Shown here: piece after piece, positions 5,556 to 13,917 of the stretch
Layout: every line of letters starts with the position of its first letter
Position numbering within the stretch: the first letter of the stretch is position 1
Assembly: GCA_023134955.1 (NCBI GenBank)
Contig: JAGLUC010000349.1
Location: 1 to 14,330 of the forward strand
Length of the DNA stretch: 14,330 bases
Source: Methylococcales bacterium
GTDB lineage: Bacteria > Pseudomonadota > Gammaproteobacteria > Methylococcales > Methylomonadaceae
Reading direction: 5' to 3'
Position numbers and translations under genes: made by a program
Notes under the pieces: model-generated
What the model saw: only the letters and a program-made list of their open reading frames with translations
Told to the model about the DNA's origin: nothing
Databases searched by the model: none

Positions 5556-6822
5556 TAAATACAATTTCTTATTAATATTGCTTATTTTTTCCAAGCAAGC
5601 GATGGCAGTAGAGACTTTAGAACAAGTCTTTGCGGATGCACTGAATAAAAATAAGTTGATACATGCTGCTAAGGCAGATACTCAGGCTTCTGAGCAACAA
5701 CTTTTTGCCGCAGAAGGGCAATATCTTCCAAAACTCAGCTTGTCCAGTGGTTATACGCAATTTGATGAAACGCCTTCGGCAAAAGCAAATTTTGGCGGAC
5801 AATCGGTACAATTTCCAATGAATCAAGCAGGTAGTTTTAATGCTCAGGCAATGGTTTCTATCCCTGTTTTTACCAGTGGTAAAATTGGACATGGCATTGA
5901 TGCGGCAAAAGCTGTTAATCTTGCCACGCAGCATAATGAAATGGCAACCGCTTTAAATATTAAACTAAAAGTTGCTAATGCCTTTATTGCTATATTAAGG
6001 ATACAAAAAGGCTTAATTGTTGCACAAAGCCATGTAACTAATCTTAAAGCGCATGTAAAGGATGTAAACAACCTTTATCAGCAAGGCATGATTGCGCGTA
6101 ATGATTTATTAGCCGCAAAAGTGGAATTAAGTAATGCTGAGCAGCTTGTTATTCAACAAGACAATCAGTTAGCTATTGCAAAAGCACAGTTTAATCAATT
6201 GTTAAACCGTAATTTAAGTGATGAAGTTGAGCTTGTTGAGGCATTTCCCGAAGTCTCAGGCGATGATTTAGCCATATTATTTAAACAAGCCTTAAAACAA
6301 CGTCCTGAGCTTGAAGTTTTGGCTGAACAAATACGTTCATTAGAAGCTCAGGCGAAAAGTGAAAAAGCTAACTTATTACCACAAGTCAACCTTAATGGCG
6401 GCTATCAATATCAAGAAAATGAGTATCAGGCGTTTGAGGGCTTATGGATGGCTAATGTTACCCTAAACTGGACGTTATTTGATGGCTCAACCAATCATCG
6501 AAGTCAAGCGGTCAAGCGACAAGCCCTCTCTTTAAAGTCTCAGCGTGATGATTTCATCAGTAATATTCATTTACAAGTTCGCCAAACTTGGCTAGATACT
6601 CAAGAAACACTGAAACGGATAGAGGTTGCTAAACAAGCGATTGAACAAGCCGATGAAAATCTGAGAATGAGTATCGAACGTTATCAACAAGGGTTGGCGA
6701 TGCAAACAGAAGTTCTTGATGCAGAGGATTTACGAACTAAAATTTACAATAATTTTCATAACGCTGAATATGATTCAGCAATGGCTAAATTAAATTTACG
6801 TTATGCACTAGGGATTTTATAA
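5545..6822 (+). CDS. TolC-family outer-membrane efflux channel
   Basis: This is the outer-membrane channel of the tripartite pump. I chose ATG 5545 because it has AAGG eight bases upstream and gives a clean signal peptide (MPINKYNFLLILLIFSKQAMA, cut before VETLEQ); the frame is open further upstream inside tetR. The mature protein begins with the usual LEQVFADALNKN helix. Two outer-membrane efflux (OEP) repeats follow, about 25-215 and 235-420, each with long Gln/Ala-rich coiled-coil helices and YLPKLSLSSGY / LLPQVNLNGGY beta segments. The second ends with IERYQQGLAMQTEVLDAEDL and LNLRYALG, a family hallmark. At 425 residues it is full length. It overlaps tetR by 11 bp and abuts the adaptor gene with no gap, so all are probably co-translated. 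Confidence 0.94.
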   Translation: MPINKYNFLLILLIFSKQAMAVETLEQVFADALNKNKLIHAAKADTQASEQQLFAAEGQYLPKLSLSSGYTQFDETPSAKANFGGQSVQFPMNQAGSFNAQAMVSIPVFTSGKIGHGIDAAKAVNLATQHNEMATALNIKLKVANAFIAILRIQKGLIVAQSHVTNLKAHVKDVNNLYQQGMIARNDLLAAKVELSNAEQLVIQQDNQLAIAKAQFNQLLNRNLSDEVELVEAFPEVSGDDLAILFKQALKQRPELEVLAEQIRSLEAQAKSEKANLLPQVNLNGGYQYQENEYQAFEGLWMANVTLNWTLFDGSTNHRSQAVKRQALSLKSQRDDFISNIHLQVRQTWLDTQETLKRIEVAKQAIEQADENLRMSIERYQQGLAMQTEVLDAEDLRTKIYNNFHNAEYDSAMAKLNLRYALGIL

Positions 6823-7938
6823 ATGCTTTTATCTTTTTACACTGTACTTAATAAGAATAAACTCATGACTGATTTTACGCGGTTAAATTATTTGATTAAA
6901 TTACTTATAGGCTTAATTCTATTACCTGCCTTGGTTGCTTGTGATAACGGTATTGAACTAAATCCTGAACCTATACACACCGTTCGTGTTGAGACGGTTT
7001 CAAAGACTAATCCGATTTCTCAAAGACGTTTTGTAGGGCGTGTTGATGCGATTAGTACAGTTGATTTGTCATTTCAAGTTTCAGGTCGCTTGATTAAATT
7101 ACCTTTGCAAGAAGGCAAAGTAATTTCTAAAGGAAATTTAATTGCCGCGCTTGATTCAAATGATTATCAGTTAGCGATACAACAAGCTCAAGCGCAATTT
7201 AATCTGGCAAAATTAGATGTTACCCGAAAACGGAATCTTTTTAAGTCGGGTTCTTTGCCTAAAGCGTTGCTTGACGAGGCAGAAACCAGTATTAAATTAC
7301 GCCAAGTGGCATTAAAAACCGCGCAAAGGAACTTATCTTATACGCGCATTACTGCGCCTTTTGATGCCTTAATCAGTCAACGCTTAATTGATAATTATAC
7401 CAATGTCGCGGCGCATCAAGCGATTGTTCGCATACAAGCATTAAACGAGTTGCGTGTACGAATTAATATTCCTGAAAACATGATTAAGTTACTAGATAAA
7501 AAAGATAATTTTAAAGCGGTTGCCGTTTTTAAAGACCGTCCTAAGCAACATTTCCCATTAGTTTATCGTGAACATATCACCGAAGCGGGTAGTGTCGCAC
7601 AGACATATGAAGTTATTTTTGGGCTATCACGCAAACATAACCAGCATGTTTTATCGGGTATGACCGTTGGCGTTATTATTGAGAGTAAATCAGCTACTCA
7701 AGCTATTAATGTTTCAATTCCTATCTCTGCTATTGATTATGATGAGCAAGGAAAAGCCAGAGTATGGTTGTTTGACTCACAAACAAACACAGTCTCATCT
7801 CAAACAGTTACTTTAGGTGCTATTAATCAAGATAAAATTTCCATACTCTCGGGGCTTAAAGCAGAAAATCAAATTGTCACGGCGGGTGCGCATTTATTGC
7901 GACAAGGAATGACTGTGCAGCGTTTCACTTCATTTTGA
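6823..7938 (+). CDS. RND efflux periplasmic adaptor (membrane fusion protein), lipoprotein
   Basis: The adaptor bridges the RND pump and the TolC channel in the periplasm. The lipobox LVAC puts the lipidated cysteine at residue 40 from ATG 6823. An in-frame ATG at 6865 would give a more typical 25-residue signal but has no ribosome site, whereas 6823 directly follows the tolC stop with GGGA upstream, so the start is uncertain. The mature part shows the barrel-sandwich half RRFVGRVDAISTVDLSFQVS with GRLIKLPLQEGKVISKGNLI. A coiled-coil hairpin (QAQFNLAKLDVTRKRNLFKS ... LKTAQRNLSYTRITAPFDAL), a beta-barrel (LNELRVRINIPENM) and a membrane-proximal end follow. Length is 371 residues. The RND gene starts 12 bp downstream. 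Confidence 0.93.
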   Translation: MLLSFYTVLNKNKLMTDFTRLNYLIKLLIGLILLPALVACDNGIELNPEPIHTVRVETVSKTNPISQRRFVGRVDAISTVDLSFQVSGRLIKLPLQEGKVISKGNLIAALDSNDYQLAIQQAQAQFNLAKLDVTRKRNLFKSGSLPKALLDEAETSIKLRQVALKTAQRNLSYTRITAPFDALISQRLIDNYTNVAAHQAIVRIQALNELRVRINIPENMIKLLDKKDNFKAVAVFKDRPKQHFPLVYREHITEAGSVAQTYEVIFGLSRKHNQHVLSGMTVGVIIESKSATQAINVSIPISAIDYDEQGKARVWLFDSQTNTVSSQTVTLGAINQDKISILSGLKAENQIVTAGAHLLRQGMTVQRFTSF

Positions 7939-7950
7939 AAGGGTTAAATT

Positions 7951-10900
7951 ATGAGTTTTGAAATTGCCCGTAGTGCCATTGAGCGTCCTGTTAATACATG
8001 GCTATTGGTTTTACTTTGCTTTATTGGTGGCTTATGGGGATTAGAGAGTGTGGGACGACTAGAAGACCCAGCCTTTACCATTAAACAAGCGTTAGTGGTT
8101 ACAGCTTATGCAGGCGCAACGGCTCTGGAAGTTGAGCAAGAAGTGACAGAATTATTAGAATCAAAAATTCAACAATTACCACAAATAAAAAGGATTACCT
8201 CAAAATCAAAAGCAGGTGTTTCAGAAATTACCGTTGAAATTAAAGACACCTTCGATAAAAATACCATGCCGCAGGTTTGGGATGAGCTACGGCGTAAAGT
8301 GTCTGATGCACAAAAAAGCTTACCTAGCGGTACTCAGCCCTCAATTGTTAATGATGATTTTGGTGATGTGTACGGTATTTTTTACGCTATTACTGCCCCT
8401 GAGTTTTCATACAAAGAAATTCAAGACATCTCTACCTTTTTACGCAGAGAGCTATTAACTGTTCCTAATGTGGCGAAGGTTGAAACGGCTGGCGAGCGTA
8501 CAGAAACAATTTATATTGAATTAGGCAGTGACCGTATCACTCGCTTAGGCTTATCTACGCAACAAGTTTTTGCTATTGTGCAATCTGAAAACACCGTAAC
8601 AGATGCTGGGGCTATTACCCTAGATGGGCGGCGTATTCGCATTGTATCAGGTGAAGGTTTTGATTCATTAGCCCATATTGAAGCCTTACGCATTGGTAAA
8701 GCAGGAACAACCGAACAAGTTAGCTTAATAGATATTGCAACCATTACTCGTGAAGCCACTGAAATTCCTGAGCATCTGGTTCGCTTTAATGGTAAAGACG
8801 CTTTTACGTTGGCAGTTTCTGGAGTTTCTGATGCCAATATTGTCACCGTAGGAAAAACCGTTGAAGCGCGTTTAAAAGAACTCAAAGCACGAATTCCACT
8901 TGGGGTTGAAATTCATCCTATTTATGAACAGCACAAGGTCGTAGAATACGCAATTGATAGTTTTATTAATAGCCTCATTGTCTCGGTGGCTATCGTTATC
9001 GCAGTCTTATGCTTAATGATGGGCTGGCATATAGGGCTTATTGTCGGTGCAACCTTATTACTGACTGTTTTAGGGACGTTATTATTTATGAGTTTGTTTG
9101 GCATTGATATGGAGCGTATCTCTCTAGGTGCTTTAATCATTGCAATGGGTATGATGGTTGATAATGCTATTGTAGTTGCTGAGGGAATGCTCATTAATAT
9201 GCAGCAGGGAATGGCAAAGAAAAAAGCGGCTTGTCTTGCAACGAATCGCACTCAAATTCCATTACTCGGCGCAACAGTGATAGGTATTATGGCATTTTCG
9301 GGGATTGGTTTATCATCTGATATTACAGGTGAATTTCTATTCTCTTTATTTGCCGTTATTTGCTTCTCTTTATTATTAAGCTGGGTATTAGCCATTACCA
9401 TAACCCCTCTGTTTGGATATTTATTTCTTAACGTCAAAACAACTGATAGTGAAACAGACCTTTATGCTGGCTCGGTTTATAATACCTACAAATGGGTACT
9501 TAAAGCTGTATTACATGCTCGATTACTTACTCTAACCATTTTAATTGCTATAACCATTGTCTGCTTTGCAGGATTTGGAACGGTTAAACAAGCCTTTTTT
9601 CCAGACTCTAACACCCCATTATTTTATATCAATTATCAACTTCCAGAAGGGACAGATATTCGCACAACTGCGCGTGATATGGCGGAAATTGATAGCTTAA
9701 TTCGAGCTAAAACAGGGATTGTTTCTGTCGCAAGTTTTATCGGGCGTGGCGCAAGTCGCTATATGCTCACTTATGTTCCTGAGCAACCTAATACTTCGTA
9801 TGGACAGTTTATTGTTCGCGTTACCGAACTTGAAATAATCAATGATATTGCCGCCGAATTAAAACAAGAACTCAGTGCGGCTTACCCTAATGCAGAAATA
9901 CGCACCGAACGTTTAGCCTTTGGTTTAGGAACTGCCGCTAAAATTGAAGCGCGTTTTTCAGGTTCAGACCCTAAAATATTACGCCGCCTTGGTACAGAGG
10001 CGATGGCTATTATGGCGGCTAATAATGCGCTGATTGATGTTCGCAACAACTGGCGACAAAAAGAATTAGTATTATTGCCTGTATTTAATGCTGAACGCGC
10101 TAGAATAGCAGGTATTGGACTAGATGAAGTTGCCTTGAGTTTAAAGTTTTTTACAGAAGGAGTACAAGCCAGCACTTATCGTGAAAAGGATAAATTAATT
10201 CCTATTGTCGTTAGACCTCCAAAAAATGAAAGGCAAAATACCAGTCGTATAAAAGACCGCTTAGTCTATAGCTCAGTAGCCCAAACCTTTACCCCGATTA
10301 CTCAGGTGATTGATTCTATAGAGATGCTCAGTGAAGATGGTTTAATTCATCGGCGCAATCGAATACGCACCCTTGCCGCGCAAGCTGACCCTGCCGTAGG
10401 TTTAACAGCGGATGAAGCTCACCGACAAATTAAACAGCAAGTTGAAGCGATAAAACTTCCGCCAAACTATCAACTTGAATGGGGTGGTGAATATGAAAGC
10501 TCGCGTGATGCACAATCCGCCCTTAATTCAAAATTGCCTACCAGTATGTTAGTGATGCTACTTATCAGTATTTTACTGTTTGGAAAAGTACGTCAACCTT
10601 TGATTATCTGGCTGGTTGTACCGATGTCAGTCTGTGGTGTTGTCATCGCTTTAATCGTTTCAGGAAAACCTTTTACCTTCATGGCATTACTGGGATTATT
10701 AAGCCTATCAGGTATGTTAATGAAAAATGCAATTGTTCTAGTTGATGAAATTGATACTCAAATTGCAGAAGATAAAGACCATTACGAGGCTATTTTACAT
10801 GCAAGCATTAGTCGTATTCGTCCTGTATTTTTAGCGGCTGCCACAACTATTTTAGGCATGTTACCGTTGTTAAATGATGCTTTTTTTGCCAGTATGGCAG

Positions 10901-11022
10901 TCACGATTATGGGGGGATTAGCCTTTGCAACGCTTCTAACTTTAATCGCCGTTCCTGTGCTATACGCATTGTTTTTTAAAATAAAACCACCTAAACATAA
11001 AAAAGCCAATGAATCTGCGTAA
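7951..11022 (+). CDS. RND-family efflux transporter permease (HAE1-type)
   Basis: This proton-driven inner-membrane pump is 1023 residues, the normal size. The N-terminal first transmembrane helix (ERPVNTWLLVLLCFIGGLWG) and the porter domains precede the central helices. In helix 4, GMMVDNAIVVAEG has D404-N405 where AcrB has a Asp-Asp pair; the first Asp is kept and Asn at the second is seen in many relatives. In helix 10, LMKNAIVLVDEID keeps the relay Lys at 925. The second half repeats the architecture, as expected for the internal duplication. AAAGGG at 7938-7943 is a good ribosome site. The HAE1 assignment (drug, bile or other hydrophobic substrates rather than metals) rests on overall similarity; the substrate is unknown. 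Its 3' end runs tail to tail into a CusA remnant. Confidence 0.95.
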   Translation: MSFEIARSAIERPVNTWLLVLLCFIGGLWGLESVGRLEDPAFTIKQALVVTAYAGATALEVEQEVTELLESKIQQLPQIKRITSKSKAGVSEITVEIKDTFDKNTMPQVWDELRRKVSDAQKSLPSGTQPSIVNDDFGDVYGIFYAITAPEFSYKEIQDISTFLRRELLTVPNVAKVETAGERTETIYIELGSDRITRLGLSTQQVFAIVQSENTVTDAGAITLDGRRIRIVSGEGFDSLAHIEALRIGKAGTTEQVSLIDIATITREATEIPEHLVRFNGKDAFTLAVSGVSDANIVTVGKTVEARLKELKARIPLGVEIHPIYEQHKVVEYAIDSFINSLIVSVAIVIAVLCLMMGWHIGLIVGATLLLTVLGTLLFMSLFGIDMERISLGALIIAMGMMVDNAIVVAEGMLINMQQGMAKKKAACLATNRTQIPLLGATVIGIMAFSGIGLSSDITGEFLFSLFAVICFSLLLSWVLAITITPLFGYLFLNVKTTDSETDLYAGSVYNTYKWVLKAVLHARLLTLTILIAITIVCFAGFGTVKQAFFPDSNTPLFYINYQLPEGTDIRTTARDMAEIDSLIRAKTGIVSVASFIGRGASRYMLTYVPEQPNTSYGQFIVRVTELEIINDIAAELKQELSAAYPNAEIRTERLAFGLGTAAKIEARFSGSDPKILRRLGTEAMAIMAANNALIDVRNNWRQKELVLLPVFNAERARIAGIGLDEVALSLKFFTEGVQASTYREKDKLIPIVVRPPKNERQNTSRIKDRLVYSSVAQTFTPITQVIDSIEMLSEDGLIHRRNRIRTLAAQADPAVGLTADEAHRQIKQQVEAIKLPPNYQLEWGGEYESSRDAQSALNSKLPTSMLVMLLISILLFGKVRQPLIIWLVVPMSVCGVVIALIVSGKPFTFMALLGLLSLSGMLMKNAIVLVDEIDTQIAEDKDHYEAILHASISRIRPVFLAAATTILGMLPLLNDAFFASMAVTIMGGLAFATLLTLIAVPVLYALFFKIKPPKHKKANESA

Positions 11023-11431
11023 TTTCATCAACAGGTAAATAACAGGAATAACAAAAAGAGAAAGTAATGGTGCGGTTAACATACCTCCAATTATGGGTGC
11101 TGCAATTCGTTGCATTACGTCTGATCCTGCGCCTCCTTCCATCATCATGGGAAGTAAGCCAAAAATAATAATGGCAACGGTCATTACTTTAGGGCGAATT
11201 CGCTGCACTGCTCCTTCAATAATAGCCGATTGTAAATCTCTTTTGTTGTTCAAAAGCCCTTGTTGCGAATGCTGTTTTATCGCTTTATCTAAATATAACA
11301 ACATAATTATGCCAAACTCAATTGCCATGCCAGAAAGGGCTATAAATTCAACAGCGGAAGCTATTGATAACTTGTATCCTAATAAATACATCATCCAAAA
11401 ACCACCGACCAAGACAAAGGGTAGTGTCAGC
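10960..11431 (-). pseudogene. 3' fragment of a CusA-type heavy-metal RND efflux gene
   Basis: The minus strand from about 11431 reads LTLPFVLVGGFWMMYLLGYK, then VEFIALSGMAIEFGIIMLLY, IIEGAVQRIRPKVMTVAIII and GSDVMQRIAAPIIGGM, ending VIPVIYLLMKLRR. This is the well-conserved last ~150 residues of CusA/CzcA-type pumps (about 1040 residues). Just before LTLPF the frame has TAG, and similarity ends there, so roughly the first 890 codons are missing. After KLRR the frame runs antisense through the last 63 bp of the neighbouring RND gene to TAG at 10960-10962, so the original C-terminus is also probably lost. There is no start region, so no product is expected. The fragment is distinct from the intact HAE1-type pump and is not a duplicate of it. 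Confidence 0.85.
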
Positions 11432-11455
11432 TAATAAAGCTACAACCAGACATTT

Positions 11456-11646
11456 TTAATTGTTTTTATGAGACAGCGACTTATCTGTTTGATCTTTATT
11501 TATATCTTCGTAAACTCTTTTACAGCCGAGCGAAAACTTTTTATTGCTCCGCTTAAATCACCCCCAATAATGCGTAATCGTTTAGTACCAAATAGCATTA
11601 TTACAATGACTCATATTATGGCTAACTGCGTTACACTGATCCCCAT
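11456..11646 (-). pseudogene. tatA: tatA (Sec-independent translocase subunit) with nonsense codon and frameshift
   Basis: From ATG 11646 on the minus strand the sequence reads MGISVTQLAII, then TGA, then VIVIMLFGTKRLRIIGGDLS and GAIKSFRSAVKEF. This is the TatA pattern: a short N-terminal membrane helix, the FGTKRLR(N/I)IGGDL hinge and the amphipathic helix GAIKSF. The TGA (plus 11611-11613) replaces a hydrophobic helix residue. After KEFT the zero frame stops at 11500, but shifting one base gives EDINKDQTDKSLSHKNN and TAA at 11456-11458, a charged tail like that of TatA proteins, so a single-base deletion is likely. The corrected product would be about 64 residues. No tatB, tatC or his genes lie alongside, so this is probably a relocated, dead copy. 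Confidence 0.75.
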
Positions 11647-11687
11647 AGTAATTTCTCTAATGAACGCGCACGAAATATTCATGGGGC

Positions 11688-11704
11688 GCAGGTCTTCAGC
11701 CTGC
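11688..11704. repeat. Short REP-like hairpin GCAGG-TCTTCAG-CCTGC
   Basis: A perfect 5-bp stem with a 7-base loop lies between the tatA remnant and the second palindromic element. Similar GCAGG...CCTGC hairpins are common in intergenic REP-type repeats. With one short copy in the window this is a weak call. Confidence 0.3.
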
Positions 11705-11736
11705 ATTCTAAAAGGCGGACTAAAGATTCGCACGCC

Positions 11737-11854
11737 AATGTCATTAAGTTAAGCAACTGAAATAGGATGTGCTGAGGAACGAAGCGCATCTTTCGCGATT
11801 GATGCGCTTCCTATCGTCAGCACATCCTATGTTATACCTTAACTTAACGACATT
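11737..11854 (-). mobile_element. Palindromic miniature element (MITE-like), copy 2, 118 bp
   Basis: The reverse complement of this block matches copy 1 (77-244) nearly base for base, except that it lacks the 49-bp segment and has a few point or single-base differences. Ends are AATGTCATTAAGTTAAG and CTTAACTTAACGACATT. GAAGCGCATC-TTTCGCGATT-GATGCGCTTC is the apical hairpin, so the whole unit can fold into one long imperfect stem. Imperfect 12-bp direct repeats flank it: GATTCGCACGCC (11725-11736) and GATCCGCACCCC (11855-11866), 10 of 12 identical. It separates the tatA remnant from the IS200-type remnant. No coding capacity. Confidence 0.85.
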
Positions 11855-11901
11855 GATCCGCACCCCAACGTTGTTTAAGTTATTTTGTGAGCAGGCCTTA
11901 A

Positions 11902-12078
11902 TTTCAATGCATAAGGTTTAAACCTTATATAAAAAAGAAGTATTGGGGAAGACACTTTTGGGCAAGAGGATACTTTTGCGCTACGGTAGGTTAGATGGCA
12001 GAAGAAATGATCAAAGAATATTTGGAACATCACTTTGAACCAAGACAAGATGATGGTTTTGAGGTTGAGCGGTCTTGA
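11902..12078 (+). pseudogene. 3' remnant of an IS200/IS605-family transposase (TnpA) with an amber codon
   Basis: One frame reads YIKKKYWGRHFWARGYFCAT VG, then TAG at 11992-11994, then MAEEMIKEYLEHHFEP and a charged tail to TGA 12076-12078. This matches the C-terminus of IS200/IS605 Y1 transposases, where the stop falls on the Gln of VGQMTEEMIKEYLEHHF (CAG to TAG). The Tyr in IKEYLEHH is in the helix that carries the catalytic tyrosine. The HUH motif and the first two thirds of the protein are absent; upstream the frame stops at TAA 11899-11901. The 27-codon stretch from ATG 11995 is therefore not a small gene but the end of this remnant. The element ends cannot be placed. Confidence 0.8.
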
Positions 12079-12197
12079 AGTAAGAGTAGCTGGAAGTACG
12101 TTATTTTTATTAAGTAACAGCCATTTCAAGGAGTATTAATTATCAGTTAATAGATTGTAGGAACGGACATTTTAGAGTGAATTGGTTGTGTACTTTA

Positions 12198-13016
12198 TTA
12201 ACGCTGACACTGGCTACAAAAATAACTGGCACGTTGTGCGATTTTTAATTGTTGTATAGGGGCTGAGCATTGCACACATTCTTCATCTTTTCGTCCATAA
12301 ACAGCTAAAGATTGTTGGAAATAGCCAGGCTTTCCTTGTTCATTTACAAAATCACGTAAAGTAGTTCCACCTTGGTCTATTGCCTGTTGTAAAACATTTT
12401 TTATACAGTCAACAAGTTTTTGGTAGCGTTTTAATGATATTTTTCCTGCTTGTCTTGTTGGTAATATTCCCGCCATAAAAAGTGATTCACTGGCATAAAT
12501 ATTACCGACACCAACGACATTATGCCCATCCATAATAAAGGACTTAACGGTGGCTTTTCTATTTTTGGATAATTGATAAAGATGTTCACCCGTAAACTGA
12601 TCGGATAAAGGTTCTGGACCTAATGAACTGATCAGTTTATGTTGAGTAATTGGCTCTAAAGTTAATAAAACTGCACCAAATCTTCGGGTGTCATTAAATC
12701 TAAGTACTGTTCCATCGGTAAAAATAAAATCCACATGATCGTGTTTTCCAGCAGCTTGTTCAGTATTTACTATGCGTAAGCTACCTGACATGCCTAAATG
12801 AATAATCACAGTTGCAGATTGATGGCTTGTTAATAGACAATATTTTGCCCGTCTACTCACATTTTTAATCATTAGACCGCTAACTGCTTGTTTAAGATTA
12901 TCAGGAATGAGCCAGCGCAATTGTGGCTGTCTAACAATAACATCTGCAATGGTTTTATTGATGATATGAGGGCTAATGCCTCTACAGGTTGTTTCTACTT
13001 CGGGTAATTCGGGCAT
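12198..13016 (-). CDS. mutM: Formamidopyrimidine-DNA glycosylase (Fpg/MutM)
   Basis: MutM removes 8-oxoguanine and formamidopyrimidines from DNA and nicks the abasic site. The N-terminus MPELPEVETTCRGI carries the catalytic Pro2 and Glu3. The conserved lysine is in SRRAKYCLL (K58). GHNVVGVGNIYASESLF is the helix-two-turn-helix region. The C-terminal zinc finger has C247, C250, C267 and C270, with the finger Arg (R262) in QRASYFC. At 272 residues it is full length. It lies 22 bp downstream of hyi on the same strand, probably as the last gene of that operon; no ribosome site is obvious. Confidence 0.97.
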   Translation of the reverse strand: MPELPEVETTCRGISPHIINKTIADVIVRQPQLRWLIPDNLKQAVSGLMIKNVSRRAKYCLLTSHQSATVIIHLGMSGSLRIVNTEQAAGKHDHVDFIFTDGTVLRFNDTRRFGAVLLTLEPITQHKLISSLGPEPLSDQFTGEHLYQLSKNRKATVKSFIMDGHNVVGVGNIYASESLFMAGILPTRQAGKISLKRYQKLVDCIKNVLQQAIDQGGTTLRDFVNEQGKPGYFQQSLAVYGRKDEECVQCSAPIQQLKIAQRASYFCSQCQR

Positions 13017-13038
13017 GAATTTGTATGTGCAGGTTAAT

Positions 13039-13842
13039 TTAAGTCTTTAGCAATGTTGTTTTAATAGGTTTAATCCTTTTTAGCCAGTCAAGACTTTGGC
13101 TGGATTTTCCAACTGGTCGATATTCAGCGCCAACCCAGCCACCATAATTAGATTGATCAATTGTAGAAAATAACTGTTCAAAATCAATTGTCCCAGTTCC
13201 TGGCTGTCCTCGTCCAGGCACATCTGCAAATTGAATATGACCTATTTTGTCGGCGTGTTGTTTAATAAAAGGAATCGTCTGTTCATTCATCATTTGCATG
13301 TGATAAATATCGTACTGCATTAATAATAGAGGGTGATTGAATTGATTCACCATGTCTAACATTTGCTGGCTACTGTTGATAATAAAGTCGGGCATATCCA
13401 TGGTATTAACAGCTTCAAAAACAGTTTTAATACCCATGGGAGCAAAGGTATCCAGGGCGAGTGACAGGTTTTTAATAAAGTTTGCCAGGTACTCTGTTGT
13501 TCTTGTTTTATCAGCACATCGACCAGGTAAAACATTAATAGTTTCTGGTTGCAGTATTTCTGCATAGGTTTTACATTGATCTAATGCTTCCAGGAATAAA
13601 GCCTGTTTTTCGGGAACGGCTGCTAATCCTTCACCACCTTGTAATAAATCGTCAGCATCAATATTAAATAACACCAGTTTTAGCTGGTTATCTACTAGAA
13701 TTTGTTTGATTTGTTCTGCGGGTAGGGAGTAGGGAAACTGAATTTCAACAGCTTTAAAACCACAGTTTTTTGCAGCTTTAAAGCGGTCTATTAAATCCAG
13801 CTCGGTGAATAATAAACTTAAATTGGCAGTGAATTTTGGCAT
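13039..13842 (-). CDS. hyi: Hydroxypyruvate isomerase
   Basis: Hyi interconverts hydroxypyruvate and tartronate semialdehyde in glyoxylate/glycerate metabolism. It is a xylose-isomerase-like TIM barrel. The N-terminus MPKFTANLSLLFTELDLIDR and the internal QYDIYHMQMM, KIGHIQFADVPGRGQPGTG and GWVGAEYRP are strongly characteristic. The two catalytic glutamates are E143 (FEAVN) and E240 (AEYRP), at the same numbers as in the E. coli enzyme, and D178 and Q204 sit at the expected metal/substrate positions. The 267 residues slightly exceed the usual ~258 because of the C-terminus. It lies 75 bp downstream of a tartronate semialdehyde reductase gene, whose substrate it makes, which strengthens the call. 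Confidence 0.95.
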   Translation of the reverse strand: MPKFTANLSLLFTELDLIDRFKAAKNCGFKAVEIQFPYSLPAEQIKQILVDNQLKLVLFNIDADDLLQGGEGLAAVPEKQALFLEALDQCKTYAEILQPETINVLPGRCADKTRTTEYLANFIKNLSLALDTFAPMGIKTVFEAVNTMDMPDFIINSSQQMLDMVNQFNHPLLLMQYDIYHMQMMNEQTIPFIKQHADKIGHIQFADVPGRGQPGTGTIDFEQLFSTIDQSNYGGWVGAEYRPVGKSSQSLDWLKRIKPIKTTLLKT

Positions 13843-13876
13843 TGAGTTTATCGCATGTGGAAGGATGGTTTTAGCA

Positions 13877-13904
13877 AAGAGCTCGTGCCGAAGGCTGCGC
13901 TCTT
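13877..13904. repeat. Imperfect hairpin between the reductase gene and hyi
   Basis: AAGAGC (13877-13882) pairs with GCTCTT (13899-13904), and the inner GCC-GAA-GGC (13887-13895) forms a tip, with an internal loop between. It occupies most of the 75-bp gap between two genes read on the minus strand. No T tract follows in that direction, so it looks more like a REP-type repeat or mRNA-stabilising stem than a terminator. Confidence 0.4.
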
Positions 13905-13917
13905 ACATGGCTATGGA

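Noticed and set aside
9160..9165. Loss of a proton-relay residue in the RND pump (D404-N405 instead of Asp-Asp)
   Set aside because: Many HAE1-type pumps have Asp-Asn here and the relay Lys925 is present, so this is not evidence of inactivation.
11093..11434. Plus-strand open frame of 113 codons
   Set aside because: It is the antisense shadow of the CusA remnant, which has strong family motifs on the minus strand.
11911..11928. 18-bp palindrome ATAAGGTTT/AAACCTTAT as an operator
   Set aside because: It lies within the IS200-type transposase remnant with no gene start nearby; likely coincidental.
11875..12129. Minus-strand open frame of 84 codons
   Set aside because: Low-complexity hydrophobic translation with no motif; the plus strand carries the recognisable transposase remnant.
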